A stretch of 64,000 nucleotides of DNA, from NCBI GenBank assembly GCA_016648135.1, contig JADDOH010000493.1, positions 1-64,000 of the forward strand, given 5' to 3'. Origin of the DNA: Agrypnia vestita. Lineage: Eukaryota; Arthropoda; Insecta; Trichoptera; Phryganeidae. The translations under genes were made by a program, and so were the position numbers. The notes below the pieces were generated by a model, which saw nothing but the letters and a program-made list of their open reading frames with translations, ran no database searches and was not told where the DNA came from. Shown one piece after another: positions 51,901 through 55,201 of the stretch; position 1 is the stretch's first letter; each line of letters begins with the position of its first letter.

Positions 51901-54900
51901 TTTAAAGAAACGAGGCTTAACAGTTCATTTTAAAATACATAGATATAATTTAATATGTAAATATTATATGATCATCCGCACCGCATCCGTCCTCTACCTT
52001 CGCGGGTAAAGGTCGTCCTCCTGATGACGTTGAATAAGTTTTCAACGAAACGTCGAGAATCGTCTCTCGGAATAACATACGGTTCGTATAAAATATCCAC
52101 AACCAGTTATAGTTAAATATTATGTCTAACAACCGTAATAACAATGTTAGCTCTTTAATAATCCAATTTTTTGCCCAAAGAATGAACGCGCTTAGTTGGC
52201 TTGGATGTATTTGGATTATTAGAAGGTCTAATGTTTACATACAATTGAATTGATTGTATTTTTAATGATGAAGGTGGTTTAGATATAAATGAACATTTTA
52301 ATTTACCAGTTGAATTTTCATACAGTATAATAAAAGGAAATTATTATTCTTCATAGAAATTTATCCGTTGGTGATGACTTAATCAAGGGATTGTTGAAAC
52401 TGGTTGTTTTACACAAAATATTGTATTCATTGAGAATTTAAATTATTTTTTAATTTTACCTTATAATTTCAATTCTTTAGTTTATTTATATGCTTTTGAT
52501 AATATTTTGACGATAATTATCTTTAAAAACTCTAGGTGAACATACCTATAGGTATAGCGTGTATCAGTTTCCTAGTATGCAGTAAAATCCCGTTAATTCG
52601 AACCCCGATAATTTGAAATTCCCTATAATTCGACATTTTCTAATAATAAAGTCCCAAATGTTAATTTTTAAATAGATTTACCCCGTTAATTCGAAAATAA
52701 CGCGGTAATTCGTAAATTAAATTTTTAAAGTATAAATTAGACTAATTTGAAAAAAGATTTTGAGTTTTTCGCAAGTGAAAATAGTAAATATGTCAATATT
52801 GGGTAGCTAAACAATTGTGTTTGCTGCACAGCAAACACAATTGGCCGCGCAGCGGCCATAATTGGCCGCGAATCGGCCACAATAGCAAAAATGAAAATTT
52901 TAAATGTTGAAAATGTGAAAAATAAATGCGTATGTTATGAAATTCATATTATCTAACCCAAAAATCACAAATTCCTTACGTAATATGAGCTGACATCATC
53001 ACTGCATACGGGTATGTTTTATCACGGTATGCTGAAGGTTAACCTACATCCCTACATGTGACTACACAGTACTGATAGGTTATAAGTCACTGTAGATTTT
53101 GTACCAATCGCAAATTCGTTCGAAGCACTGGAGTACCAAAGTACTTCGTTAACCTATTGGGCACAGCGCAAGGAATTCGATTCGCCCTTTTGAATATACT
53201 GAAGGAATGTTGACAGAGAAATTTTGTTGTTGAAGCGTTGATAAGAGTAGTTATGATGTACCTTGTCTGTCGGTATTTCAACCAAAAATATAGTTATTTT
53301 CTGCTCTGGACTACCACGGCGCAGTACGGTGAGTTCATTTTTACTTCCTTTCTTTTAACTCGTGGCGTCTGCTTGCTTGACGAAAAAACTTTGGATCGAT
53401 TTTTAACCCTTTTCCCGTGATCCAATCGAGCTGAAATTTTGCAATTAGACTCGTGGTGACGATCAAAAAGATGTATCAAATTTTTGTTAAAAAAATAATA
53501 ATTATAGTATAATTTTGGATTTTTCAAATTTTTAATGGTATTTAATGGAATCTCCATACAACTTAGTAAGTTGTATGGAGATTCCGACGCTTGGTAGACA
53601 CAAAACCCGAAAATGAGAAAGGGAGTATTGTAAAAACTTGGTTTTTATGGGTTAATTTTTTACTCCCTTTCTTTTAACTTGTAGCGTCTGCTTGCTTGAC
53701 GAAAAAAGAAAAAACTTTGGATCGATTTTTAACCCTTTTCCCGTGATCCAATCGAGCTTAGTTTTTAAGTTTAGTTTTTTCTTAGTTGATTTACAATTGG
53801 AATGGCAGCAACGCTAAAGTAAGCGCAATATCTTGAGGGTTTCAATCACTATAACTTATAGCACATTATGAAAAAAAAAAAAATTAAAATCTATAAATCG
53901 ATGTGTATTTTTTACAATCTTTTCCACAATTCGATAACGCTTAATAAGCAAAATAAGTTGTTAATACATATACCAACTACATATGTACATACTTAACACC
54001 AATTTCATGATAATTACATTAAATTTCATTTGTTTAAATTTTATTTTTGGCACTATAAAAAGCGACGAGACCTAATAACTGTAGCGAAATACATGTTAAA
54101 AATACCAGGCTTGTCTTTTAAGTCTCTAATTAACCATTCTCCCCAAAAAAAACTTACTCTCGTGCTCTTGTATTCGGATGAGGATAGAAGAGTCTTATAA
54201 AAATTACAAATATTAAATCAATAAGAAATGTACTAAATAGAATAGTAAAACAGAATATATTAATTTCACATGCAAGACCAGTATTAGAAACAAATTCAGT
54301 TGTATGGAGCCCTCAATATGCTGTTCATGTGTCACATTTAGAGAGAACACAAAATAAATTTCTCCGTTTTATCAATTATAAACTTAATTTACCATCAACA
54401 CATATTGATTATAACTTTTTAAGATCATTTTGCTCTCTTGATAAATTGGAAATAAGAAGAATTGTAGCTGATCTCGTCTTTTTTCACAAAATAATTAACG
54501 GGAACATCGACTGTCCACAACTGTTGGAACGAATCTGTTTGCGAGTTCCATCCCGAGTAACCAGAAATTACGCAGGGTTTGCCTTGGAAGCTGCGACAAC
54601 TAATTACTTTTTTAATTCACCACTTCAAAGGCTTCCCAGACTTGTTAACAGATTTGAACAGTTAGACGTTTTTTCCACAAATTTAAATAAATTCAAACAT
54701 ACAATTCGCAATATTCTTAATCAACAATGAACTTTCCTCTATGTCTAAAAATAATCCTCAAATATATGTAATTATCACTCTTTTCTTGTATTCTTATCCT
54801 ATAAAAAAAAAAATCTTAATTTATATTTCTGTAATTATCGCTAATCCTATAAAAAATATGATGTATTTATAGATTTATGAAATTATGGATTCTGTGTTTA

Positions 54901-55201
54901 AGATTAGTTGTAGAGCTCTTTTTATATTTCTGTTATTATGTCATTTTATATTTCTTTATATGACTTTTTTTATTTTCTTTTTATATTTCTCATTACCGAC
55001 ATGTATTACCCAATGTTTATGTAAATGCTCTGATGGGCGTATATATACTGGAATAAATAAAATAATAATAAAAATGCTTACCATATCATCCGCGATGATA
55101 AAAATGATGTGTGGCTGTCCGGAAAGTGTGGGGACGGCGTCTCCGAGGGATGCTGCGAGGGTCGCGAACACTACAAATCCGAGGAGAACTCGGATGATCA
55201 T
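4758..55201 (-). CDS. ARSB: Arylsulfatase B-like sulfatase, six exons, C-terminus outside window
   Basis: The six exons listed separately join at phases 0, 1, 0, 1, 1 and 0 to give 309 continuous residues. The family removes sulfate esters from glycosaminoglycans (N-acetylgalactosamine 4-sulfate) in lysosomes or outside the cell. Visible features are an N-terminal hydrophobic signal peptide, metal-binding D38-D39, C77-T-P-S-R81 (the Cys that sulfatase-modifying enzyme converts to formylglycine), K131 and H133 in GKWHL, H226 in the [10 protein letters not shown] strand, and D289-N290. Spacing follows human ARSB (C91, K145, H147, H242, D300). A sequon (NTT) lies at N183. The conserved segment after NWPFRG, usually ending in LWEGG, is not found in 1-4757, so at least one further exon lies to the left. 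Introns of 4.6-15.8 kb are long for this family in insects. Orthology to ARSB rather than another ARSB-like paralogue is inferred from motifs only. Confidence 0.93.
5330..5800 (+). pseudogene. RTE/CR1-type LINE remnant
   Basis: The frame near 5339 reads [13 protein letters not shown], resembling the LLYGSETW block after the reverse transcriptase of insect LINEs. The later sequence is broken by stops and ends in an AAGAAGAAG run. Only weak similarity is visible. Confidence 0.4.
6355..6720 (+). pseudogene. GIY-YIG endonuclease domain of a PLE, 5' truncated
   Basis: An open stretch of 121 codons ends in TAG at 6718. It starts [19 protein letters not shown], with the GIY and YIG strands correctly spaced and a Cys-x-x-Cys between them as in PLE endonucleases, then [13 protein letters not shown] and the C-terminal [11 protein letters not shown] block. 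No start codon or reverse transcriptase part remains, so it is a truncated copy although the frame is unbroken. Function in intact elements: nicking target DNA during retrotransposition. Confidence 0.85.
6794..6835 (+). ncRNA. Hammerhead ribozyme motif in a PLE
   Basis: Stem I TTGTC (6794-6798), core CTGAAGA (6799-6805), one extra A, stem II GGTTG/CAACC with loop AGTC, core GAA (6821-6823), palindromic stem III ACTAGT, cleavage-site T at 6830, and GACAA (6831-6835) closing stem I with five Watson-Crick pairs. All invariant bases are present. Together with the 3386-3430 motif it defines one PLE family with stem III ACTAGT. Confidence 0.8.
6905..7205 (+). pseudogene. RTE-type LINE C-terminal remnant
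   Basis: Frames read [16 protein letters not shown] and, after a shift, [16 protein letters not shown]. These match the QLRWYGHV and DRRxWR blocks at the C-terminus of insect RTE-like LINE polyproteins. The copy is frameshifted. Confidence 0.6.
7215..7420 (-). pseudogene. RTE-type LINE C-terminal remnant, inverted
   Basis: The minus frame contains [20 protein letters not shown] before its stop near 7228, resembling the DRxxWRxIV block that ends RTE polyproteins. It lies tail-to-tail with the plus-strand remnant at 6905-7205. Confidence 0.5.
7740..8040 (+). repeat. Copy of the foldback MITE family seen at 31561-31945
   Basis: Shares gtgatcacttaag (7913), gacttccat and the terminal tctctgtgagac with the palindromic element at 31561-31945. 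Other partial copies lie at about 660-810 (minus) and 49590-49700. Confidence 0.55.
8139..8400 (+). repeat. Copy of the GGATGTTTTTTAGAGG MITE family
   Basis: Begins with ggatgtttttttagagg and carries aaaatgaaataaaaatcg, gacagccaatttgacagct and cagaacaacgcttgcaaa, all shared with the palindromic copy at 26733-27098. Confidence 0.6.
8582..8796. mobile_element. Foldback hAT-like MITE
   Basis: Ends TAGTGATG and CATCACTA, the hAT terminal pattern, flanked by 8-mers gttctcac (8574-8581) and ggtctcag (8797-8804) that agree at six of eight positions, consistent with an old 8-bp target duplication. Inner arms such as gatttgtatctgatt and aatcagatacaaatc are inverted. No transposase. Confidence 0.75.
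8895..9335. other. GC-rich island, open in several frames
   Basis: A compact GC-rich block in AT-rich intron. It contains cgcgcgcgggccgcgc, an inverted CCAAT box (attggtcg at 8945), an initiator-like cagtgaca, and a donor-like cctgtaagta near 9205 on the plus strand. Two plus-strand and two minus-strand frames stay open for 107-136 codons, which high GC can explain. No protein family is recognised. Possibilities are an antisense first exon with promoter, an LTR-like fragment, or unrelated high-GC sequence. Confidence 0.4.
9473..9625 (-). CDS. Arylsulfatase B-like, coding exon 5
   Basis: Completes a Leu codon and encodes [10 protein letters not shown] to DVNRRKYA (50 residues), leaving one base for exon 6. 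[11 protein letters not shown] is the conserved strand whose second His (H226) is the likely counterpart of human H242 in the active site. The acceptor is TACATTCAG, the donor GTAATT at 9472. The exon is GC-rich. The intron 4 sequence immediately upstream of the acceptor is only about 30 bases long before a LINE insertion begins at about 9655. Confidence 0.92.
9655..10450 (+). mobile_element. CR1-like LINE, 5' truncated
   Basis: An unbroken frame from 9656 to its stop at 10240 encodes the post-catalytic part of a LINE reverse transcriptase: [54 protein letters not shown]. It follows with a 3' region and a TTTA-repeat tail at 10430-10450. The truncated 5' end lies about 30 bases from the splice acceptor of sulfatase exon 5, antisense to the gene. 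CR1-like assignment rests on these motifs. Confidence 0.85.
10860..11005 (+). repeat. LINE-like 3' end with AAATA tail
   Basis: AT-rich sequence ends in gtaataggtgtaaaccgtag followed by aaataaaataaataaataaa, the form of a LINE 3' terminus. No coding part is visible. Confidence 0.35.
11550..11935 (-). mobile_element. pogo-like transposon 5' end
   Basis: On the minus strand it starts with a CAGCAAAACCCCTTTAATTC-type terminus and TTCGAA-rich words, then ttttcgcaagtgag and atgtcaatgtcgag. The same order occurs at 52582-52840 on the plus strand, so both are 5' ends of one family. The sequence breaks off after the possible start codon. Confidence 0.6.
12544..13072 (+). mobile_element. LINE 3' fragment with TTGAA-repeat tail
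   Basis: An open frame to 12933 contains [20 protein letters not shown] and [16 protein letters not shown], the block after the reverse transcriptase domain in many insect LINEs (L-x-x-R-R, followed by R-x-x-x-x-F-x-x-P). The 3' region ends in ttgaa repeats at 13045-13068, typical of LINEs with microsatellite tails. It is 5' truncated. Confidence 0.75.
14555..15048 (+). repeat. T-rich degenerate tandem array ending in a LINE-like tail
   Basis: Four or five imperfect units of about 90-120 bp share tttttgtattattcttaac, atgcctaa and tttttctg words, then the sequence ends in aataaataaaataaataaat. Probably an expanded LINE 3' untranslated region. Confidence 0.5.
15750..16018 (-). repeat. tRNA-like SINE of the ACGGGTTACAGCTAG family, copy 2
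   Basis: Read on the minus strand it starts CTAGCTGTAACCCGTCAAAA, passes a tRNA-like section with GTAGCGACATGCG (A-box-like) and GGTTCAAGCCCC (B box), and ends in pyrimidine/purine repeats next to taataatttcgttgtct. Related copies lie at 16558-16870 (same strand), 37117-37560 (opposite), 780-1010 and 48385-48445 (partial). Confidence 0.7.
16558..16870 (-). repeat. tRNA-like SINE of the ACGGGTTACAGCTAG family, copy 3
   Basis: The same order of blocks as the 15750 copy about 540 bases away: ccgtccgt repeats, gggtcttgaactccggg (B-box region on the minus strand), gcatgttgctaccgccg, and a decayed end tcacggatgcacggct. It has diverged more at its right end. Confidence 0.65.
17500..17608 (-). CDS. 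Arylsulfatase B-like, coding exon 4
   Basis: Encodes [10 protein letters not shown] to TNEAVT (36 residues plus one base). The [11 protein letters not shown] and [11 protein letters not shown] segments match the region between the GKWHL signature and the FLYLA strand in ARSB-like proteins; NTT is a potential N-glycosylation site. The acceptor is TATTTCAG and the donor GTGAGA begins at 17499. A GTTACC just upstream was not used because only the phase-1 donor joins in frame to exon 5, giving AVTLINEHD. Confidence 0.88.
18233..18385. repeat. Foldback MITE with about 33-bp terminal inverted repeats
   Basis: The left end aaggccagtgccacacttt and gccgatctt mirror the right end aagatcggcgtag and tttggcgctggcct. 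No coding capacity. Confidence 0.65.
20095..20415. repeat. Foldback MITE
   Basis: The left arm contains gcagtgagaacgagaagcat and gacttttc; the right arm carries the inverted counterpart agtcatgcttcttgtactca. Similarity continues inward to gtaatattc/gaatattac-like words. Exact ends are not resolved. Confidence 0.6.
21390..21602. repeat. Foldback MITE with inner hairpin
   Basis: Outer arms gggcgttagtgattatttct ... gaaataaccctaccgccc enclose ctttacaggagagcaa / ttgctctcctgtaaag. A central hairpin tttccatatg / catatggaaa is separated by about 17 bases. Confidence 0.75.
22226..22790. mobile_element. Complete nonautonomous hAT-like element
   Basis: A 565-bp element flanked by a perfect 8-bp target duplication gttgctac (22218-22225 and 22791-22798). 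Termini are TAGCGAAGGG and CCCATCACTA, imperfect inverted repeats of hAT type. The interior is rich in subterminal short words such as actacaatgtagt, aagtgaagt and tagtgtgcact, and includes two G-rich runs (22431-22440 and 22485-22505). There is no transposase. Confidence 0.88.
24949..25250 (+). repeat. Two direct copies of an unclassified repeat
   Basis: A segment of about 45 bases including aagtgttgggataaagatct and taaagatccagac occurs at 24955 and again at 25205. A diverged copy appears inverted at about 33290-33340 and a weaker one at 33770-33810. It may mark a MITE family. Confidence 0.6.
26733..27098. repeat. Foldback MITE of the GGATGTTTTTTAGAGG family
   Basis: The left arm tttttagaggtatcc ... 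aaatatataaaaatcg is mirrored by the right arm attttatgtgttttatttc ... atacctctaaaaaacatcc. The centre has gacagcgacagcccatttg and cagaacaaagctcgcaaa, shared with 8139-8400. A right-end fragment lies at 28745-28800. Confidence 0.65.
27118..27299 (-). repeat. tRNA-derived SINE copy 2
   Basis: On the minus strand: agcttgttggtcttatgg, gtcgcgggttcggatt (B box), ccagaccagcaagttagtcc, a gcacaagcgtt block and a tail ending gcatctctatctt. Closely matches 39252-39430. Confidence 0.8.
27975..28567 (+). pseudogene. RTE-type LINE reverse transcriptase fragment
   Basis: Broken frames give [39 protein letters not shown] and [19 protein letters not shown], then [17 protein letters not shown] and [13 protein letters not shown]. 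These are the ordered N-terminal blocks of an RTE-like reverse transcriptase (PLYKxKG, YRxISLL, GKxYxRI, GFxxGRGCxDQ). Several stops and frameshifts; dead copy, ending abruptly near 28567. Confidence 0.8.
29340..29566 (-). CDS. Arylsulfatase B-like, coding exon 3 (GKWHLG signature)
   Basis: Encodes 75 residues after completing a Gly codon: [10 protein letters not shown] through [20 protein letters not shown] matches sulfatase signature 2; its Lys and His (K131, H133) contact the sulfate and formylglycine. The exon starts after TTGCAG and ends at CAG|GTAACA, phase 0. It is strikingly GC-rich at third codon positions compared with the surrounding intron, which makes all reading frames of this stretch open by chance; the other frames are not genes. 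Confidence 0.94.
30009..30560 (-). other. Unclassified GC-richer block, probably transposon-derived
   Basis: A 550-base block with sharply higher GC than its surroundings. The minus strand is open for 108 codons (30335-30009) but no domain is recognised and no splice logic links it to the sulfatase. It could be an untranslated region of a LINE or a fragment of another element. Confidence 0.35.
30918..30962. repeat. (AT)n microsatellite
   Basis: A run of about 22 AT dinucleotides immediately before the end of a tacagggtgt-type element at 30963. Confidence 0.95.
30962..31225 (+). repeat. Partial copy of the TACAGGGTGT foldback element
   Basis: Starts tacacagggtgtatcagagc and carries tagattcctgcctatg, atgttcaagcaaccatgacc and aatatttccgacttatttt, matching the full palindromic copy at 46284-46792. 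Only one arm is present. Further arms lie at about 59895-60050 and 63942-64000 (running off the window). Confidence 0.7.
31561..31945. repeat. Foldback MITE with about 64-bp terminal inverted repeats
   Basis: Left arm taatgtatattatagatatc, tcacagagatgaaactgtat, ttcttaagggaaagtaggta; the right arm is its reverse complement with two or three mismatches. The interior has paired gtgatcactt-type sites. No coding capacity. Confidence 0.85.
32370..32737 (-). mobile_element. Penelope-like element 3' fragment
   Basis: The minus frame includes [20 protein letters not shown], matching the translated C-terminus of the PLE at 57240-57630 (NIINNQVLFTNSYLLNL). Downstream is a 3' region with a hammerhead motif (32395-32436) and the words ggatacaacgtatactaaaa shared with the 57035 and 57634 arms. 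This is a second PLE family, distinct from 3350-3690 and 6313-6898. Confidence 0.75.
32395..32436 (-). ncRNA. Hammerhead ribozyme motif in a PLE
   Basis: Minus strand: GTATC, core CTGATGA (32431-32425), extra A, short stem II GAG/CTC with a long loop, GAA, palindromic stem III ACATGT, cleavage-site T at 32400, GGTAT closing stem I with two wobble pairs. The core is complete; stem II is short, so activity is less certain. Confidence 0.6.
34141..34718 (-). mobile_element. Nonautonomous Helitron
   Basis: Minus strand starts TCTATACTAATATATAAAG and ends GCGGGCACAGCTGG followed by T, the TC...CTRR|T pattern of Helitrons; this start and end are typical of insect Helitrons. The interior includes tctccgaaacaattcatccg and cttacgaacgctgcctta. 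No Rep or helicase. The 5' flank base is not the expected A. Confidence 0.75.
35600..36088 (+). mobile_element. Truncated LINE insertion with 19-bp target duplication
   Basis: The 489-bp insert ends in an A-rich tail (aataaataaaaagataaaa and onward) and is flanked by perfect direct repeats atgtaaatgactacccaag (35581-35599 and 36089-36107). This is the signature of target-primed reverse transcription. The insert itself is 3' untranslated sequence without recognisable coding content. Confidence 0.85.
36108..36420 (+). pseudogene. LINE C-terminal remnant
   Basis: Frame near 36200-36370 reads [32 protein letters not shown] and DQRKFKI, the final block (F-x-G-x-K-x-x-N-x-L-P-x-x-I) of many insect LINE polyproteins. 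It carries stops and no clear tail. Confidence 0.55.
37117..37560 (+). repeat. tRNA-like SINE of the ACGGGTTACAGCTAG family, longest copy
   Basis: Starts atagctgtaacccgtcaaaa, includes cgcgtctttgctaag, a tRNA-like section ending in ccagggttcaagccccatct (B box), and finishes with acagacagacatacggacgg and caacgaaattattatgtttg. Inverted relative to the 15750 and 16558 copies. Confidence 0.75.
37725..38700 (+). repeat. 29-bp minisatellite with higher-order duplication
   Basis: Thirty-two full units of 29 bp, with one diverged 48-bp unit at 38160-38207. The main unit (A) runs ggtcttcatttgatgggatt plus caacaagaa; variant B begins ggtgttcg and variant C is ggtcatcatttggtagg. The unit order ABABAAAAC opens both halves, at 37725 and 38208, so the second half arose by a 483-bp duplication. 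Not coding: 29 is not a multiple of three. Confidence 0.97.
39252..39430 (+). repeat. tRNA-derived SINE copy 3
   Basis: agcttattggtctcgtgg, then gtcgcgggttcaaacctcg (B box), ccagaccagcaagttagtcc, gcacaagcgttcagcttag, and a tail with gaaaatagtaagaatattg and gcatctctattt. A tail-only fragment of the same family lies at 44165-44265. Confidence 0.82.
40926..40963 (-). ncRNA. Variant hammerhead motif (left PLE copy)
   Basis: The reverse complement of the motif at 42812-42849, with identical core TTGACAA, stem II and stem III. It lies in the same relation to the end of its PLE copy. Confidence 0.55.
41005..41799 (-). CDS. PLE C-terminal ORF with intact GIY-YIG endonuclease (left copy)
   Basis: Open for 264 codons from the arm boundary to its stop; the first internal ATG (41721) starts [20 protein letters not shown]. 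Upstream residues [12 protein letters not shown] are the end of the reverse transcriptase/thumb region. Within the 238 residues from that [22 protein letters not shown] (residues 123-141) is the GIY-YIG core with the Cys-x-x-Cys of PLE endonucleases, followed by [13 protein letters not shown] and [13 protein letters not shown], supplying the conserved Arg/Glu region and His residues. The tail is Pro/Thr-rich. The frame is unbroken, unlike its partner, but it lacks the reverse transcriptase and cannot move by itself. Confidence 0.88.
   Translation of the reverse strand, partial: FFQIYRKETFTDTIIHATSYHPTAHKMAAFNSMVHRLLSIPLKPENYMKEKQTIINIAKNNGYREKTINNIIKKKETQTAIYTYLYNKTPNANDKNKPWRKIIYVGKLTTDLLNLCKDKKFKPAFYTKNSIKSFLLNNKSKISDENKSGVYQLSCGDCDAVYIGQSGRKIKERLEEHKRAVKNFSLNSEMAEHARMEGHKFDSKLLYECNKGRKMDILEILEINNNKINNKNIINIQIPPITSPLLSILTPPPTPTTNTPTQSL
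41802..42770 (+). pseudogene. PLE ORF with RT YVDD end and GIY-YIG, frameshifted (right copy)
   Basis: Starts inside the reverse transcriptase at [20 protein letters not shown] (YVDD at 41811-41822), followed by [10 protein letters not shown], then the same C-terminal region as the left copy. Compared with the left copy it has three single-base losses: at the A-run near 42174, near 42248 (caatg for caaatg) and near 42480 in the GIY-YIG domain. These split the frame into pieces ending at 42182, 42486 and 42770. Otherwise very similar, so the inverted duplication is recent relative to the breaks. Confidence 0.88.
42812..42849 (+). ncRNA. Variant hammerhead motif with paired C3U/G8A change (right PLE copy)
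   Basis: Stem I GTTA/TAAC (42812-42815 and 42846-42849), core TTGACAA in place of CTGANGA, one extra T, stem II GGGA/TCCC with a GAAA loop, core GAA, palindromic stem III AACGTT, cleavage-site C at 42845. Relative to the consensus, C3 is U and G8 is A, which would keep a Watson-Crick 3-8 pair. Position and stems match the PLE hammerheads at 3386 and 6794. Confidence 0.55.
45342..45501 (-). CDS. Arylsulfatase B-like, coding exon 2 (formylglycine site)
   Basis: Encodes 53 residues plus one base, from [10 protein letters not shown] to YPIRT. It completes the ADDMGWND motif split by intron 1 and contains the active-site signature C-T-P-S-R (residues 77-81) followed by AALMTGKY, a match to the sulfatase signature 1 pattern. 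The acceptor is a TTTTAG and the donor is GTAAGC at 45341-45336, phase 1. The key Cys, Pro and Arg are intact, so the catalytic precursor should be modifiable. Flanking intron sequence is AT-rich. Confidence 0.93.
45941..46128. repeat. Foldback MITE
   Basis: Left taatgccgtcaatttagtcg and gtttgacaggttt are mirrored on the right by aaacctgtcaaac and cgaaaaaattgacgacatta. The centre holds cttaacgttt-type words in both orientations. Confidence 0.75.
46284..46792. mobile_element. Complete palindromic TACAGGGTGT element
   Basis: The left end tacagggtgtaacagaactg is mirrored by the right end tagttctgttacatcctgta; the whole 509 bp is a long imperfect palindrome, with tagatttctgccttga, atgttcaagcaacc and aatatttctgacttattttt all repeated inverted. 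No coding region. It is the only full copy among at least four in the window. Confidence 0.85.
47250..48335 (-). pseudogene. RTE-type LINE, reverse transcriptase to C-terminus
   Basis: In order on the minus strand: [20 protein letters not shown] (from 48335), [18 protein letters not shown], the catalytic [10 protein letters not shown] at about 48030-48001, then after a shift [35 protein letters not shown] and [16 protein letters not shown]. The 3' end carries a GATGAT-repeat tail (47260-47273), a usual RTE tail. Frameshifts between blocks; 5' truncated. Confidence 0.88.
48830..49340. repeat. Foldback element
   Basis: ccatttccgtggagctcctc (48981) and cgtgactgaaatgca are mirrored by gtcaccgaggagtagctcc and acggaaatgaacgtgac near 49170-49205; outer words tactattattttaattgg and aataatagtta are also mirrored. 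The outer ends are not resolved. Confidence 0.6.
50060..50470. other. Unique non-repetitive block in intron 1
   Basis: Higher sequence complexity than its surroundings, free of recognisable repeats, with several TAAT-type homeodomain-like words. No coding frame of note. A candidate regulatory block only by its texture. Confidence 0.25.
52018..52057 (+). ncRNA. Hammerhead ribozyme motif, isolated
   Basis: Short stem I CTC/GAG, core CTGATGA (52021-52027), one extra C, stem II GTTGAA/TTCAAC with a 6-base loop, core GAA (52047-52049), stem III ACGT, cleavage-site C at 52054. It has the same layout (extra base after the core, palindromic stem III) as the PLE motifs, so it is probably a PLE remnant, but no PLE coding sequence is visible nearby. 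Confidence 0.6.
52582..52840 (+). mobile_element. pogo-like transposon 5' end
   Basis: Starts cagtaaaatcccgttaattc and has several ttcga/ttcgaa words, then tttttcgcaagtgaaaatag and atgtcaatattgggtagc. The same series appears inverted at 11550-11935. The frame from the ATG is closed early. Confidence 0.6.
53338..53765. repeat. Duplicated module flanking a perfect 18-bp palindrome
   Basis: Two direct copies of ctttcttttaactcgtggcg-type sequence, through ttttcccgtgatccaatcga, lie at 53346-53435 and 53666-53760; a third, diverged copy is at 3205-3300. Between them is a perfect hairpin with 18-bp arms and a 3-nt loop (53547-53585). Confidence 0.8.
54188..55073 (+). mobile_element. LINE 3' part ending beside the exon 1 donor
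   Basis: An open frame from 54188 to its stop at 54730 (180 codons) contains [51 protein letters not shown] and [13 protein letters not shown], the region after the reverse transcriptase in jockey/CR1-type elements. A 3' region follows, ending tggaataaataaaataataa at about 55073. That tail finishes within ten bases of the GTAAGC donor of sulfatase exon 1, antisense to the gene. Confidence 0.82.
55082..55201 (-). CDS. Arylsulfatase B-like, coding exon 1 (signal peptide and DD motif)
   Basis: Encodes 40 residues beginning [16 protein letters not shown], a typical hydrophobic signal peptide, then a short polar linker and [10 protein letters not shown]. The last two Asp residues are the first metal ligands of the sulfatase family. 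The exon ends in phase 0 before a GTAAGC donor at 55081-55076. I chose this ATG because it starts the signal peptide. The open frame continues upstream without an in-frame ATG, and a pyrimidine-rich acceptor (ending CCAG, AG at 55210-55209) leaves only seven untranslated bases before the ATG. An upstream untranslated exon is therefore likely. Confidence 0.9.

Larger units (their letters stand above)
45502..55081 (-). other. Intron 1 (9.6 kb)
   Basis: Bounded by GTAAGC and TTTTAG. It contains foldback elements (45941-46128, 46284-46792, about 48830-49340), an RTE LINE (47250-48335), a PLE-type hammerhead (52018-52057), a pogo-like 5' end (52582-52840), a duplicated module around a palindrome (53338-53765) and a LINE (54188-55073). 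Between 50050 and 50470 is non-repetitive sequence of higher complexity that could be regulatory. Confidence 0.85.
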
